NCBI GenBank assembly: GCA_013076295.1
Contig: RQOL01000484.1
Span: 62,001 to 126,000, forward strand
Direction of reading: 5' to 3'
Length of the DNA stretch: 64,000 nucleotides
Source: Sanderia malayensis
Taxonomy: Eukaryota; Cnidaria; Scyphozoa; Semaeostomeae; Pelagiidae
The notes beneath the pieces were generated by a model. The model saw only the letters and a program-made list of their open reading frames with translations, was not told the origin of the DNA and searched no databases. Positions 34,771 to 45,545 of the stretch are shown here, one piece after another. Position 1 is the stretch's first letter, and each line of letters begins with the position of its first letter. The position numbers and the translations under genes were made by a program.

Positions 34771-34837
34771 CTAAAAATCAACCACGAAAAAGTGGCACTC
34801 TTCGCCTCATATCTCAAAAACTTATATTTCTGCATTT

Positions 34838-35232
34838 ATATGAAATGCTTTAAAATTGTTCTCTTTTACTCAGATTGCGCAACGCTCCTGAAAAGGATGG
34901 AATTTGGAGTGGAGTGCAACTGTCAATGTCGTGGCTCAACAGGAATTCGATTACTGCTACCGCATTTTCCTTGTTTACAATATTAAAACCTCAGTGATTT
35001 GAAACGACCACGTGCTTTTTTTGACAAAATTGCTTACTCGAAAAGAATTTATTTCTGTTCCTATGCTCACAAAACTGCGTTTCATTCTTTAAAACAGTGC
35101 CTTTGACTTCGATACAATAATTACATTGAAAATAATGCAAATTTGGCAGTTTTAAAAACAGGGGTCGTATTTTGAGATGTCGGACCGAGAGTCGTCGAGT
35201 CGTGGGGTCCAGCGATTAGAACTACCCAAAAA
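34838..35232 (+). repeat. Dispersed repeat copy, inverted partner of 28425-28830
   Basis: The plus-strand copy of the ~400-bp repeat. It ends near AGAACTACCCA at the same point as the left copy (ATTAGAACTACCCA on its minus strand), which suggests a real element terminus there. Confidence 0.75.
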
Positions 35233-35763
35233 TTCCGGCCGGTACACCAGGCAGACTTTAAACGGACGGTTAAACCGAAAAAAAGACGAAAATAACGCAA
35301 AAAACAATACATGGGAAAAGGGAGGGAGGGAGAAATTGTGCCATTGCTGTGAGCTCCAGCGAATAATGATTGGATAGGCTGCTAACCGCACAATTATATG
35401 CCGTTTAGAGTCTAGTCTAATATTACTCTCTGCGCATGTGCGCCGTTTGTCAAAACGAGCCCCACGAGACTGATTAGTGACAGTTGTAATGCCCCCCCTC
35501 CCCCAGGTTTCACCGGTATGTCGATGAGCTGCGTATCGCAGCATGTATCCGATTTGGCAAGCAGATACAGTATATTGGCAGCCACGCGATAAGGCAATTA
35601 TCTTTCGAACATAAACCTTTCCTACTTTTGGATTAACCAGATTTATAACCAGTCAATTCTCTATACCTGATCCTCTAAGTTTTAGACTAAGAAATACTAA
35701 AAGACATTCATTGTTTCGATTCACCGCGTCAAATTGACTTTAAACACTGAATTGTTTTCGCAG

Positions 35764-35930
35764 GGATTTACAAGTTGCTGTTCAACCTTGCCAGTTATTT
35801 CAAAAAAGAAAACAAGCCCTACTTTTACCCAGCGGCAGAAATCGTTTTCACAATCAAGGACCCGTCTCAAGATTATCATGTGCCTCTGCTTGTCACACCG
35901 TATTCCTACACCACATACAGGGGTTCTTAA
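35764..35930 (+). CDS. 5-hydroxyisourate hydrolase / transthyretin family, exon 2
   Basis: Acceptor TTTTCGCAG|GG at 35763/35764. Exon 2 completes the split Gly codon of exon 1 in frame and adds 54 codons to TAA at 35928-35930, total 138 residues. It carries YFYPAAEIVF, YHVPLL (His122) and the C-terminal signature TTYRGS. The terminal YRGS tetrapeptide marks HIU hydrolases and is lost in vertebrate transthyretins, so enzyme function is favoured. His33, Arg71, His122 and Ser138 match the family's active-site set. Length fits the family (~110-140). The oddity is the N-terminal secretory-type leader; animal HIU hydrolases are usually cytosolic or peroxisomal. An AATAAA lies at 36329-36334. Confidence 0.88.
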
Positions 35931-36328
35931 AGATTACAGTCAATTATTCTTCAAGTGTCTAGTTGATCAAGCATGAAACAATTGTTTAATCTTCCAGTAC
36001 CGTTTTACTTTTTAGTATTAAGCCTGTGTGTTTCTTTTCTTTAACTATCGTTCAGGTGTTTGCTTCAGAATATGATACCGACAAATTTACTTCACTTTCT
36101 CGAAGATGGAATTCTTTTTTCTAGAAACTTTGAGTACTGTATTAGTGATGTTGATGTACTTGTTTTTTGGCATATTTTTTCCTTGATCTTTGTTCGATAG
36201 ATACAATACCGGTTTCTAAGTTTTTCTCAAAAATATTATGTGAAAGTTTGCTCCAATTGACGCAGATTTCCTTTTTTTATCATTCCTGTCTCCAACAATT
36301 TATTAAATTGTTTGGTCAAATCAAAAGA

Positions 36329-36334
36329 AATAAA
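36329..36334 (+). terminator. AATAAA polyadenylation signal of the hydrolase gene
   Basis: The first canonical AATAAA found downstream of the stop at 35930, implying a ~0.4-kb 3' UTR. The site is assigned by position only. Confidence 0.45.
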
Positions 36335-36349
36335 TATTCGTTTCTTTGA

Positions 36350-38664
36350 AAGTATTTGGTTATTTTAGAGTCTTGAAGGAATGTTTATATTAGAGTGCAA
36401 GTTTCCGATAGAACAAAGATCATACGGTTAAATCAACAAGACAAACATAGCAAAGAAGTCTCTATGATTAAAGGATCAATAGAAGTCTCATTCGTCTACA
36501 TCCTTGCCACGCTTGTTGTCGGTGTCTCCTCTGTGTTTCTTTCTCCCCAAAAAAGAAACAAGCTTTTTAAGACCAATTACGTGCACTAGTGAAATGGAGC
36601 AAAACCATCAAAAAGGGTGATTTTCATAAAACCTTAATGCTGATCAAAGTGGAATTAAAACAAGGTCTGATTTTTAAAGTGCCTTCAAATTGATAGAAAT
36701 GGAATGCTAAAATTAACAACCAAAATAACATTTTTGATTATAAATATTGTGTTTGATCGATTGAAAACGGTAGCTTCAAGAAGTCCATTATCAAGCAAAC
36801 TTGAGACAGGTTTCTTAGTTCTAATGTAACATCTTCCTGTAAGCAAAGTATCCATGTTCCAAACTACTTGGGAGTCTACTACTTCAAAGCAATTCAGTCA
36901 ATCAGAACAGATAGAATAATGTAATTTGGGGCATTTTTATAAAATTTACCATTGGCTAATATCACGTATTCCTATTGCTTTGTGACATAGCCTGTATTGC
37001 CAAAATGAAAGAAAGGCAAGTAAATGTTGACAAATGTTTTTCGATATAATTTTCATCGCTCATGACTATCAATAACCAGGCTGGCATTTTGAAAAGAATT
37101 TAGAATAAATCTTCACATTTAAGAACAATTGCCCACATGAAGCACATGCAAATGAATTTAGTGGCTAAAAAAATAGAGTGCCTTGCCCTTATCAAGCGTT
37201 TGCATATTTATATACAAACTTGTATATTTCCATTGGTTCGGATTGTTATTGACGAAAGTCAAAAGCATTACATTTTTGGTCCGTAACCACTAGACTGGAA
37301 TGAACCCTTGAATTAGGTTAGCAGAAAGTAAATCACCTGCTTTTGTGAAAACAAACATTTGTAAAAATAATAATGTTTGCTCTGCAAAATGTATGATCGC
37401 TGTTGCAGTGAATTTTGCAGGTTAACCAATTGATTTTGCCAAATGTTTGTAGGCAATCATTCGAGCAATGGTGCCTTCTGAGTAATGGCTCCCGATCCAA
37501 AAATGTGCGTTTTTGTTTTCGTGGTTGAAGCATGTAAACAATAACGCAACCCCGAGGACAACGCCTAGCATCCCGAAGTAACCATGATTTCAAAATGTTA
37601 AGTGTTTATTTAACCCAAAGGTCTATCCAGTAAGTCATAAAAACGGAAGTTCATGATTTAGCATGGAAAAAATGCCTTTCTTCATATACAAATATGCAAG
37701 CCATTAAATTTTCTTTGCTCATTTCTTTACTTGAAATAGTGTTCGATACAAGTTTGTTGTTCTTTGCTGTCACACATGCTATCTTTTCTGGTAACTTTAG
37801 CAGTACACTACACTCAAAAGCTGGGTCGATACGGCTCTCATTTTGAGCTGCTAATACAGGAATTAGCTGACAAATAATTGAACAACTGGGCAGCTAGGAA
37901 AATATTTAGGGTCGTATACAAACCAGTGGGGAAAATAGACACCAGACTCTACATAGGCAATGTTATCGAAGCTATGAGGCATTTGAGGAAAAGAACTTGC
38001 TGATATTTCATGAGAGTTGCATCAAAAACTTTCTGTGCGCAAAGAATTGTTGGAATATGCAAGGTCCCATAACAGGAATACGCCTGGCAATGCAGCTATA
38101 CAAAAATAACATTATCTCTTTTCATCTCAAACTTTCAAAATTAAAGACGGGGCAGATAAACTATAGTGTGTTCTTTTGCAACTATGTTTTCATCCTATTT
38201 TGATATGTATACTTACTTACATCAAAACACTCGTAGTTCAGTTTTTGTTTACAACAAAGGGGTTTATAATTAAGTTTCTTAACGATGTAACTTGTATATT
38301 GCAATAAGGATATGAAATGAAATGAATGAAAGAAAGCAAGATCTGCAAGCAAGAATTGTATGAATATTCCGATTTTAAAGTTTTGCATTATCAGTTTTAG
38401 CTGCCGCGCTTGGGTTTGGGGCTCCTACCATAATTTCGCACTGCCACGGTTGTTCCTGAGGTGAGATGGTACCATGAGCAAACATGTAATCAGGTCACAA
38501 TGCATAATTAATAGGAAGCAGCTAAAAGGACATCATTTCTGGTCTTTTGTTCACTTGCTTTGGACTTTGGTTCAATAAGGTCTATCTATAGCCCTGCCTG
38601 ATTAGTCCAAAGAGTTCTTTTTTCGAGAATTCGGAAGACCAAAAGACAGACGCAAATTCTGACG
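36350..38664. other. Intergenic, nothing recognised
   Basis: AT-rich, unique-looking sequence between the two host genes. Open frames here are short and lack recognisable motifs. The last ~150 bp should hold the promoter of the next gene; no clear TATA box is seen. Confidence 0.55.
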
Positions 38665-40876
38665 ATGGCCAAATTCATGTTCTCCGTTGCAATAATCACC
38701 GTTTGCATTTTTACAAACTGTGCAGCTGGGGACCCGCAAAAAATTCCACCTGAGGTTAAAAAGCAAGTAAGTGCCCTATCAAAGTATGGAGGAAAAGTTC
38801 AGAAGATAAATCTTGGATTAGGAATTTTATCCAGGTCAATGATTGTGCACTCACTTTCGAAAGCATTGCGAGGAGAAGACGGAGCGTCAGTTCAAGAAAG
38901 TTTAAATCAAGCAATTACCACATTGGCAGTGTTGGATGTAGGCGGTGGTATATTGTCGCCCATTCTGTCGGAAATCATTGATGCAATAGCAACTGATCCA
39001 GCATTTAAGGAAACAAGAAAAGCTCTGAAAGAATTTGGCACATCAATGGTCGGATGGGCCGATGACTTGGATGATCTTCCAGAGGGTGTCATTAAAAGCA
39101 GGTTGACAGCCATGAAAGGCAATATTTTGAGTACATTTGATACCGATATTGGACACCTGGCTTCAGATCATCGTGCTCTCAAGCATATCAATAAAGCAAA
39201 GAATTGGCTAAAATTAAAATTTGCTGGCAAAGTATTAGGCCCAATCTTTGACCTAGCATGCGTGGGTGTCAATGCTTGGTCTCTAGGGACAACGATTCGT
39301 GATTGTAACACCAATCCTGCCACTTGTAACGTTGGTGCCATATCAGCCGCATCACTCAGTATTGCCTCTGGATTGGTTGGCATTGTCACATTCGCTGTTG
39401 TTTTGAAGGCATCCGCGGCAGTCGCAGCAATTGCAAGTCCTATTGGGGCATTAGTCGCTGCAGTGCTTGGTATAACTGCAACACTCATTGAACTTTTCTA
39501 CTCTCCACCGCCAGACCCGGCAGTTGTTGCCCGACTTGAAAAAGAGAACAGAATGAGACAGCTCGATATATATTCTCGTATTCAGCTGAATAGTACAAGA
39601 AGATTTCTGGCTCAAAATAAAGTAGAAAGGGAAGATATATATGTTGTCAACCAAGGACATCTTCCCAAGTGGTTTAGCTATACTCCAGCGATAAATAAAC
39701 TGCAATTGGGAAAAACTGCCTCATTTAAACCAAGAAAGAAGCAGCCAATGATTCAAAAGTGTGAAAAACCAATTTGGGGGGATACTCCAGTTCCACCAGG
39801 AGCGCCACCAACATTTAGGAGGTATGTGTGCCCATACTTGGCCGAAGGTGTGGAGCTGAGCTCCACAGAAAACAGCGATGACAAACTGGGTTACAGTTTT
39901 TACGGGTTCACCAAATATGTTCGACAATTTAAATACATGAGAAGTCCAATTGTCCAGCCATACGATGACCCACCTTATGCAGGATCAATGGTGATTATTC
40001 CGACTGACAAAGTCCAGCCAGATAATTTGAGACCAAAGGGTCTCGAAGCAAATTTGAGGGGCCTAGATCTAGATACAGCGACAAAAGGAAATGACAATGG
40101 AGAATATGATGACTTGATTGCTATTGGAGACATGCCAACATTGGATACTGATGCAACTGTGAGAATTCGCACAGGAAAAGGCAATGATGCTTTGAATATT
40201 GACGGCAGATTGGGAGCATCGTCAAGATCCAATTTGCTGGATGCTGAATTGGGACCAGAAGGATACAACACACTCAACTTTGGTGCCATGGCCTCAGATT
40301 TGCCAATCGAAGGGATAAGCTTCAGTGCACACACGGGGCGTCTTGAGTTCAAGTACGGTCCAAATGTTCATCAGCGTCAACATGTTGGCAGTGTAAAACA
40401 CGTGCAATTTCTAGGAGCATCTCCCTTTCGTGATGATATCAGATTATACGCAAACAAAGCTGGTGAAAAAGGTGTCGACTTTGTCACTTTCAAATTCAAA
40501 GGTAGAGCTACATACACTCTTCAAACCAGTTACATTGCTAGCCAATCAGCAGTCAGGCATTTTCAGATTAATGACAACACAGAAGGCGAGAACGGGTGCA
40601 CTGGACACTATCCTGTTCTAACATTGTATGGCCTACCAAACGGTGCAAGGGCAAATGACATTCAATACAAAGATGACAAGATCTACGTATACTTTCGCCA
40701 GGGATCAAATAGAAAGAAGAGACAATCTGATAATTCCGTGCTGAAAAAGATTTTTGGCATAAATGATTTTTCGGAAAAAAGGCAACTTCAATGCGCTGGT
40801 CAGACTGGAAGTGACCCCATCCTTAATCCAAGACGAAGACTGGTAGCTACAATAGCATTCAATACAAAGTGCCCAG
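38665..40876 (+). CDS. Secreted orphan protein with pore-like hydrophobic segment and RTX-like patch, exon 1
   Basis: Exon 1 encodes 737 codons plus one base, starting at an ATG in good context (GACGATGG). Residues 1-22 are a clear signal peptide ending NCAAG. Residues ~30-190 are helical and Lys/Leu/Asp-rich. Residues ~222-278 are a long Ala/Gly/Val-rich hydrophobic stretch (ASAAVAAIASPIGALVAAVL), two membrane-spanning helices in size, ending at a PPPDP break. Bacterial pore-forming toxins have similar segments, but this is not proof. Residues 475-545 are Asp/Gly/Asn-rich with GKGNDALNI (504-512), close to the RTX calcium-binding nonapeptide. Dibasic sites RKKRQ (683-687) and EKRQ (704-707) suggest furin-type cleavage near the C-terminal region. 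I do not recognise the family; whether it is a toxin is open. Confidence 0.85.
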
Positions 40877-41305
40877 GTATGCTAGTCATGTGTTAATCTA
40901 AACAAGCCTAACATTTTGAAATTCCTGATCTGGCTTTATGCTGGTGACATTAATTTCTCATTAGCATTATGGGTTTTCCATTTGATTGAATTGCCACAAG
41001 CTATGATTGAAATTCGTAACAGCGAGTTGGTTAAATTCGCGATTGCTTGCTATCATGTTTTTACTTTTAGGCTAGCATAAAGCAAAATTTGCTGGCTTTT
41101 CTAAAAGCTTTGCAAGATGTGGTAATAAATTAACGAAATTGACCAAAGTGTTGTCACCTGCATAGTTTCAGGCCCTTCTGCTACAAATTTGCAGTCACAG
41201 ACAACAATATTTTATATATAGAGTCACAACTCCAGATTTTCAAGCTTACGAAAAGGCGGTCAATTCTAAGGAAGTTAAAAATTGTATAAGTTTGTATTTT
41301 TGCAG
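40877..41305 (+). other. 429-bp intron of the orphan secreted-protein gene
   Basis: A phase-1 GT-AG intron with a pyrimidine-rich acceptor tract (TTTGTATTTTTGCAG). It is AT-rich and holds no repeats. Confidence 0.8.
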
Positions 41306-41937
41306 GTTTGATTCGGGCAAACACAAGACGCATGCAGTGCGTGACCCGCCGAAGAAGCAAATTTGAGCTTGATACAAAATTCTATCCCGGCAAAAAGCAG
41401 ATAGTTGACTTCCAAGAACGGAATTATCAAGGTACTGATCTTGCAGATTACGTAATCCTCAAATGTCCTTCAAGCACAGTAACCCAGACAACTACAATTG
41501 ACCTGAGTAGTTCTTCTGGAGAAGACGATTCAGACATTTCAGACTACCTTGTGATTGGCAGTGAAATGTTCCTGCTGCCATGTGGGATTGACGGAGAGCA
41601 AGGTGCCACCATACGACTAAACAAAATGGCTGGAGACGATTCCTGGCTTTTGAGAATATATGGTTCTTCAAAGTTTACAGGCGATGGAATCAAACTGAAA
41701 ATACCAAATGTGGATTACATCATCAACGAGTTCGGTAAAATAATCTTGGATTTGAACGACATTCCAAGTGCTGCAATGATTGACGTTTACGTAGCCTATT
41801 CACACAAGACAACAGAAAGCATTGCTGAAATCTTAGGAAAGGAAAGGACAGATGAGATAAAGGAAAATATTCTCACTTGCATAAAAGAAAGGCCAAACCC
41901 CCCAGATCCATCATACGAAGAATTGTGTAAAACTTAA
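41306..41937 (+). CDS. Secreted orphan protein, exon 2
   Basis: The intron is 40877-41305 (donor G|GTATGC, acceptor TTTTTGCAG). Exon 2 keeps the frame by completing a split Gly codon and adds 209 codons to TAA at 41935-41937, giving 947 residues in all. Without splicing, exon 1 would stop five codons later at 40896. Exon 2 is acidic in its middle (SSSSGEDDSDISDY) and then looks beta-rich with a second glycine/aspartate patch; two Cys (C191 and C207 of the exon) are near the end. The motif LIVIG-type phrases (DYLVIGSEMFLLPCG) echo the exon 1 segment DDLIAIGDM, hinting at a repeated beta module. Codon use and length argue for a functional gene. Confidence 0.82.
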
Positions 41938-41940
41938 GCA

Positions 41941-41946
41941 AATAAA
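41941..41946 (+). terminator. AATAAA polyadenylation signal of the orphan gene
   Basis: Three bases after the TAA stop at 41935-41937, implying a very short 3' UTR. Confidence 0.6.
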
Positions 41947-43079
41947 TGCTTTCATGAGCACTGAGGTAAGCAAGTGTTTATACTTCTTTACACGAAATTG
42001 ATTACCATGCTACCTACACGAGAAAAATTCCATGTCATGCAAGCGACATCAATTGCTAAATTAGGCAGGCAAAAGCGTATTCTATGCTATGTAAGGGTTA
42101 TGAATTACCGTGTTATGTAAACAAGTTGTAGTAGAGCTATACGACCTCCGTACTATTGTAGTTAACAAGAACAACATTCTGTGTTCCTTCATTCGGATGT
42201 AATTGTAAAGTAGAAAGCACATGTCTAGGCCTAATCTCTGATTGTTGTATCCTACATAAGTCAATGGCTATGAAAGGCAAACCACATGACGTGCTATTAA
42301 AAACACACGATAGCGTAGTGCTATGTTAAGCATACGATAGCTACCATGTGCCATAATTCCAAGTTATAAATTACATTTTGACTTGTTCGGAGTAAAAATT
42401 ATAATGATATCTAATTTTTTTCTTGAGTGATTACCAATTCTCCTTGTAGACAACAATAAACAGAAGCTGTTTGGATTATAAATGATCCTAAAAATTTACA
42501 TTAATAGATAATGTTGTAGCTGAGAACATTTTACTTAATTATATTATATACTGAAGTTGTAGCTTGCTCAGAATTTTCATTCCTCGAGCACTCATATTAC
42601 GTAGCAGCCATTTAAGCCCTGCATCCTTATTCCGCTAATCATATTTGTTATCAACTATTTATTTGAAACTTCAACGTTTCATAGTCAAACTTCTAATCAT
42701 TACTTATTCCTAACCTAATTCGGCAAGTGTTTTGTACATACCAACCAAGCAATTGGAAATTATGCTTCATGCCGACGTATAAATTCTTTATTCAGTTTAC
42801 TATTTGAATACAATTGTGTGTTCTTTGAAGTCTTCCTGGATACAAGAAACGCAAAATATGAACGAAGCCTAGATATGAAACAATCGTTGTATGAGAAATC
42901 AATGAAAAGTGACAGCAACAACGGCTATAACACAGACATACGCCAAGGTCACAGGAAAACAATATAACTAACACGAACATGATTCTAGTTCTAATATATT
43001 AATACTGACATGCTACAATTTCCATTGACGCAATCATAATATTACATCTTCCTCTCCCTTAAAATTTGAAAAACGGACA
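41947..43079. other. Intergenic, nothing recognised
   Basis: AT-rich sequence without recognisable genes or repeats. It ends where the decayed gypsy pol begins (minus strand). Confidence 0.55.
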
Positions 43080-45000
43080 GATTATGCATGAATTAATGTT
43101 CCACACCATTTCCAAAGCGAATGGGGGATTAACAACCCTTCGGAGAAAAGGGGGTCTGTGTGGTCTGGCAGTACCACCTCCAGCTTCTGGATCGACCTCG
43201 GTATCTGCAGTTTCAGAAAGTATAATGTCCGGGGCTTCTGGCCCTGAATAGAGTTGGATACGTTGCCCTAAGGGTAAGACACAAGGCTTCAAGAGATTAT
43301 GATGAGCAATAAGAGACTTACCCATGGACGATGTTAACCGGTAATTAACCCCATCTCTTGACTGTGTTCTTTAATTGCCAGCCCATCGTTTACCGAATTT
43401 CTAATGCTTGGGGCGCCAAATCAAGACCGTCTGTCTTGACTCAAAGGGCTGCCAGTTTCTCCGGTAACTAACCCCATCTCTTGACTGTGTTCTGTAAGGG
43501 CCAGTCCATCGTTTACCGAATTTCCAATGCTTGGGGCGCCAAATCCAGACCGTCTGTCCTGACTCGAAGGGCTGCCAGTTTCTCTTACTCTTGTTGTCAT
43601 ACTGGGAAGCTTACTTAGCTCTAGCATTGACTAAATTACGCTGTGCAAGTTTATTTGAGTGGCTAAGACCTTTCCTCAATGACTGACTATAATTTTAGTG
43701 ACTGGTAGGGTTTCGCAGGGGAACACCCAACTCAACGACCCTTTGGCATTCGAGTCGGACGTCCAAGTAAAATCTCATAAGGAGAAATACCTGTTGACTC
43801 GTGTACACTGGTGTTATATGCGAATGCTTGGGCTAGGCAATCATCCCAAGCGATATTATGTTCTGAAACAAAGCTAGATATGATACTTTGAAGGGTACGA
43901 TTTTGTCTCTCTACAAGTTCATCAAACTGATAATGGTACGCAGTGGTACGGGTCTTTTTGATGCCCATCAAACCATATATTTCATGCATGAGGATGCTAT
44001 CAAAATTGCGACTCTGGTTGGAATGGAGAACTGTAGGTGGGGCAAAAGGGGAAAAAACATGAGATACAAGAACATTAGCTACAGTCGGCGCTTTCTGATC
44101 TGGAGTAGGGAATCCCTCACACCATTTTGTTGAAATGGTCCATAAGCACAAGCATGTGTATGTTTCCGCCTGATAGAAACAAACACAAGTATGTGTTTGT
44201 TTCCGCCTGATGTTTCCCTAATAGGCCCCATGTAGTCCTTAGCCCAAAAACCAAAGGTTTCGCTAATTTGAATTAGTTTTAAAGGGGCCTTGGTGCTGTG
44301 TGGGTTCTTTATAATTTGGCTACATTCAGGACAGGTTTGAATAAATGATTCAATTGATGCATGGATTCGAGGCCAAGAAAACATTCAAACTCTATTGCAT
44401 CAAGCTCTTTAGCCCTGCCGAGAGTGCGAGTAATACCCATGTGACCCCCAGAAGGGCCACTGTGAAGACTATGGATGAAACTGACGGCCCAAAAGATAAA
44501 CACGGAAATGCTCAGTTGCAAACAAAAGAGCCAATGCTTTTTTCTCCATTGCTGTGTAGTTTTGTTCTCGGCTTGTGAGAGTTCGACTGGCATATGATGT
44601 GACCCTTTCATGGCCTGAGTGATCAAGCTGGGTTAAGACAGCATCAAGCCCAACATCTGATTCGTCAGCTTGTAAGATAAAGGTCTTGTTCAAGCAAGAG
44701 TAGGCTAAAATAGGTGCTGAGCAGAGGCAGGTTCTGAGGTATTCAAATGTTTTTTGGGTGATATCTGTCCAAAGAAATCGAAGAGCTTTTTTAGTGAGGG
44801 GCGTTAGGGGAAAGGCAATCGTGGCAAATTCCGGTATAATCCGCCTGCAGTAGCCTGCAAGTCCCAAAAAGGATCGTAGCTTCTCCAGGGTAGAAGAGGC
44901 TGGGATATCTTGAATAGGCCTTTTCATGGAAAGAAAAGCATGTTGGGAAAAAGGGAAATATTTTTCGATTTTGAGCGGACAAGGCACACAATTTTCAGTT
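43080..45000 (-). pseudogene. Decayed Ty3/gypsy pol (RT thumb, RNase H, integrase, C-terminal tail)
   Basis: Read on the minus strand from ~45000 down, several frames carry pieces of one gypsy polyprotein in order. First is the RT end LRSFLGLAGYCRRIIPEF (~44880). RNase H follows, with FILQADESDVGLDAVLTQ and the YTAMEKKALAL phrase. The integrase zinc-finger spacing CPECSQI and a core with KDYMGPI come next, then the VERQNRTLQ and SPYEILLGR integrase phrases (~43740-43900). Last is a tail with AHHNLLKPC and RRVVNPP near 43100-43330. The frame is broken several times. A 123-bp tandem duplication lies in the tail. No LTRs are visible, and the 5' half (gag, protease, most of RT) is missing. It is an inactive relic of an invertebrate LTR retrotransposon. 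Confidence 0.82.
43338..43583. repeat. 123-bp tandem duplication inside the gypsy relic
   Basis: Two copies start at 43338 and 43461, each beginning CCGGTAA-TAACCCCATCTC and ending GCCAGTTTCT, with ~10 differences. 123 is a multiple of three, so the minus-strand reading frame passes through both copies. Confidence 0.85.
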
Positions 45001-45083
45001 TTTAGTTGAGATCAGAGACGATGACTTAATTGTCACAACGTATCACTCGAACAACCTAATGAATAGAAAAATCATACAGACCT

Positions 45084-45545
45084 ACCTATAGATATGAGGT
45101 ATGTTATTCTAAATTTATTTCAATCAACTTTCCCACAGAGACAGTGCTGATCCTTCACAAACTGCGGTGGCCTTCGCCACTGTTTACAAAATAGCGGCCT
45201 AACTACCTCGAAAGAAGTCAACATTTTGGCCTGTATCTCCAGAAATCTGCTTGTCACCCTCTCCAAACTTAAAATGAAGCATTCCCTATTATTAACAGAA
45301 ATTATCTGCAAAAATCCCATTTTTCGAGCAATTGATTCTGACACAGTTGCATTTTAAATTTGTCCTTCTTCTACTTCGGCTCCGACTTAGAGTCAGAAGG
45401 GCGTCCAAAACATGCAACAGGTTTAAAAACGCGCACACACAACCCGGACAAGGGGGGCGAACAGGGGGTAAATAAACATTTATAAATAGCAGCTGACATT
45501 TTCCCCGCCAAATTTCAAAGTTTGTTCACAATTGTCGGCTTATAG
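45084..45545 (+). repeat. Left copy of the ~460-bp inverted repeat
   Basis: Inverted partner of 53316-53769. It contains a conserved GC-rich segment (CAACCCGGACAAGGGGGGCG) and AT-rich outer and inner ends. Confidence 0.85.

Larger units (their letters stand above)
27451..35763 (+). other. 8.3-kb intron of the HIU hydrolase gene
   Basis: A GT-AG intron (GTAAGT...TTTTCGCAG). It is filled with mobile-element debris listed separately. No further coding exon is needed, because exons 1 and 2 join directly within the conserved PG-Y-K segment. The stretch 31469-33050 and the gaps between listed repeats show nothing recognisable. Confidence 0.85.

Noticed and set aside
40877..40896. Stop at 40894-40896 as the natural end of the orphan gene
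   Set aside because: A good donor at 40877 and acceptor at 41305 restore the frame into a 209-codon open exon followed at once by AATAAA.
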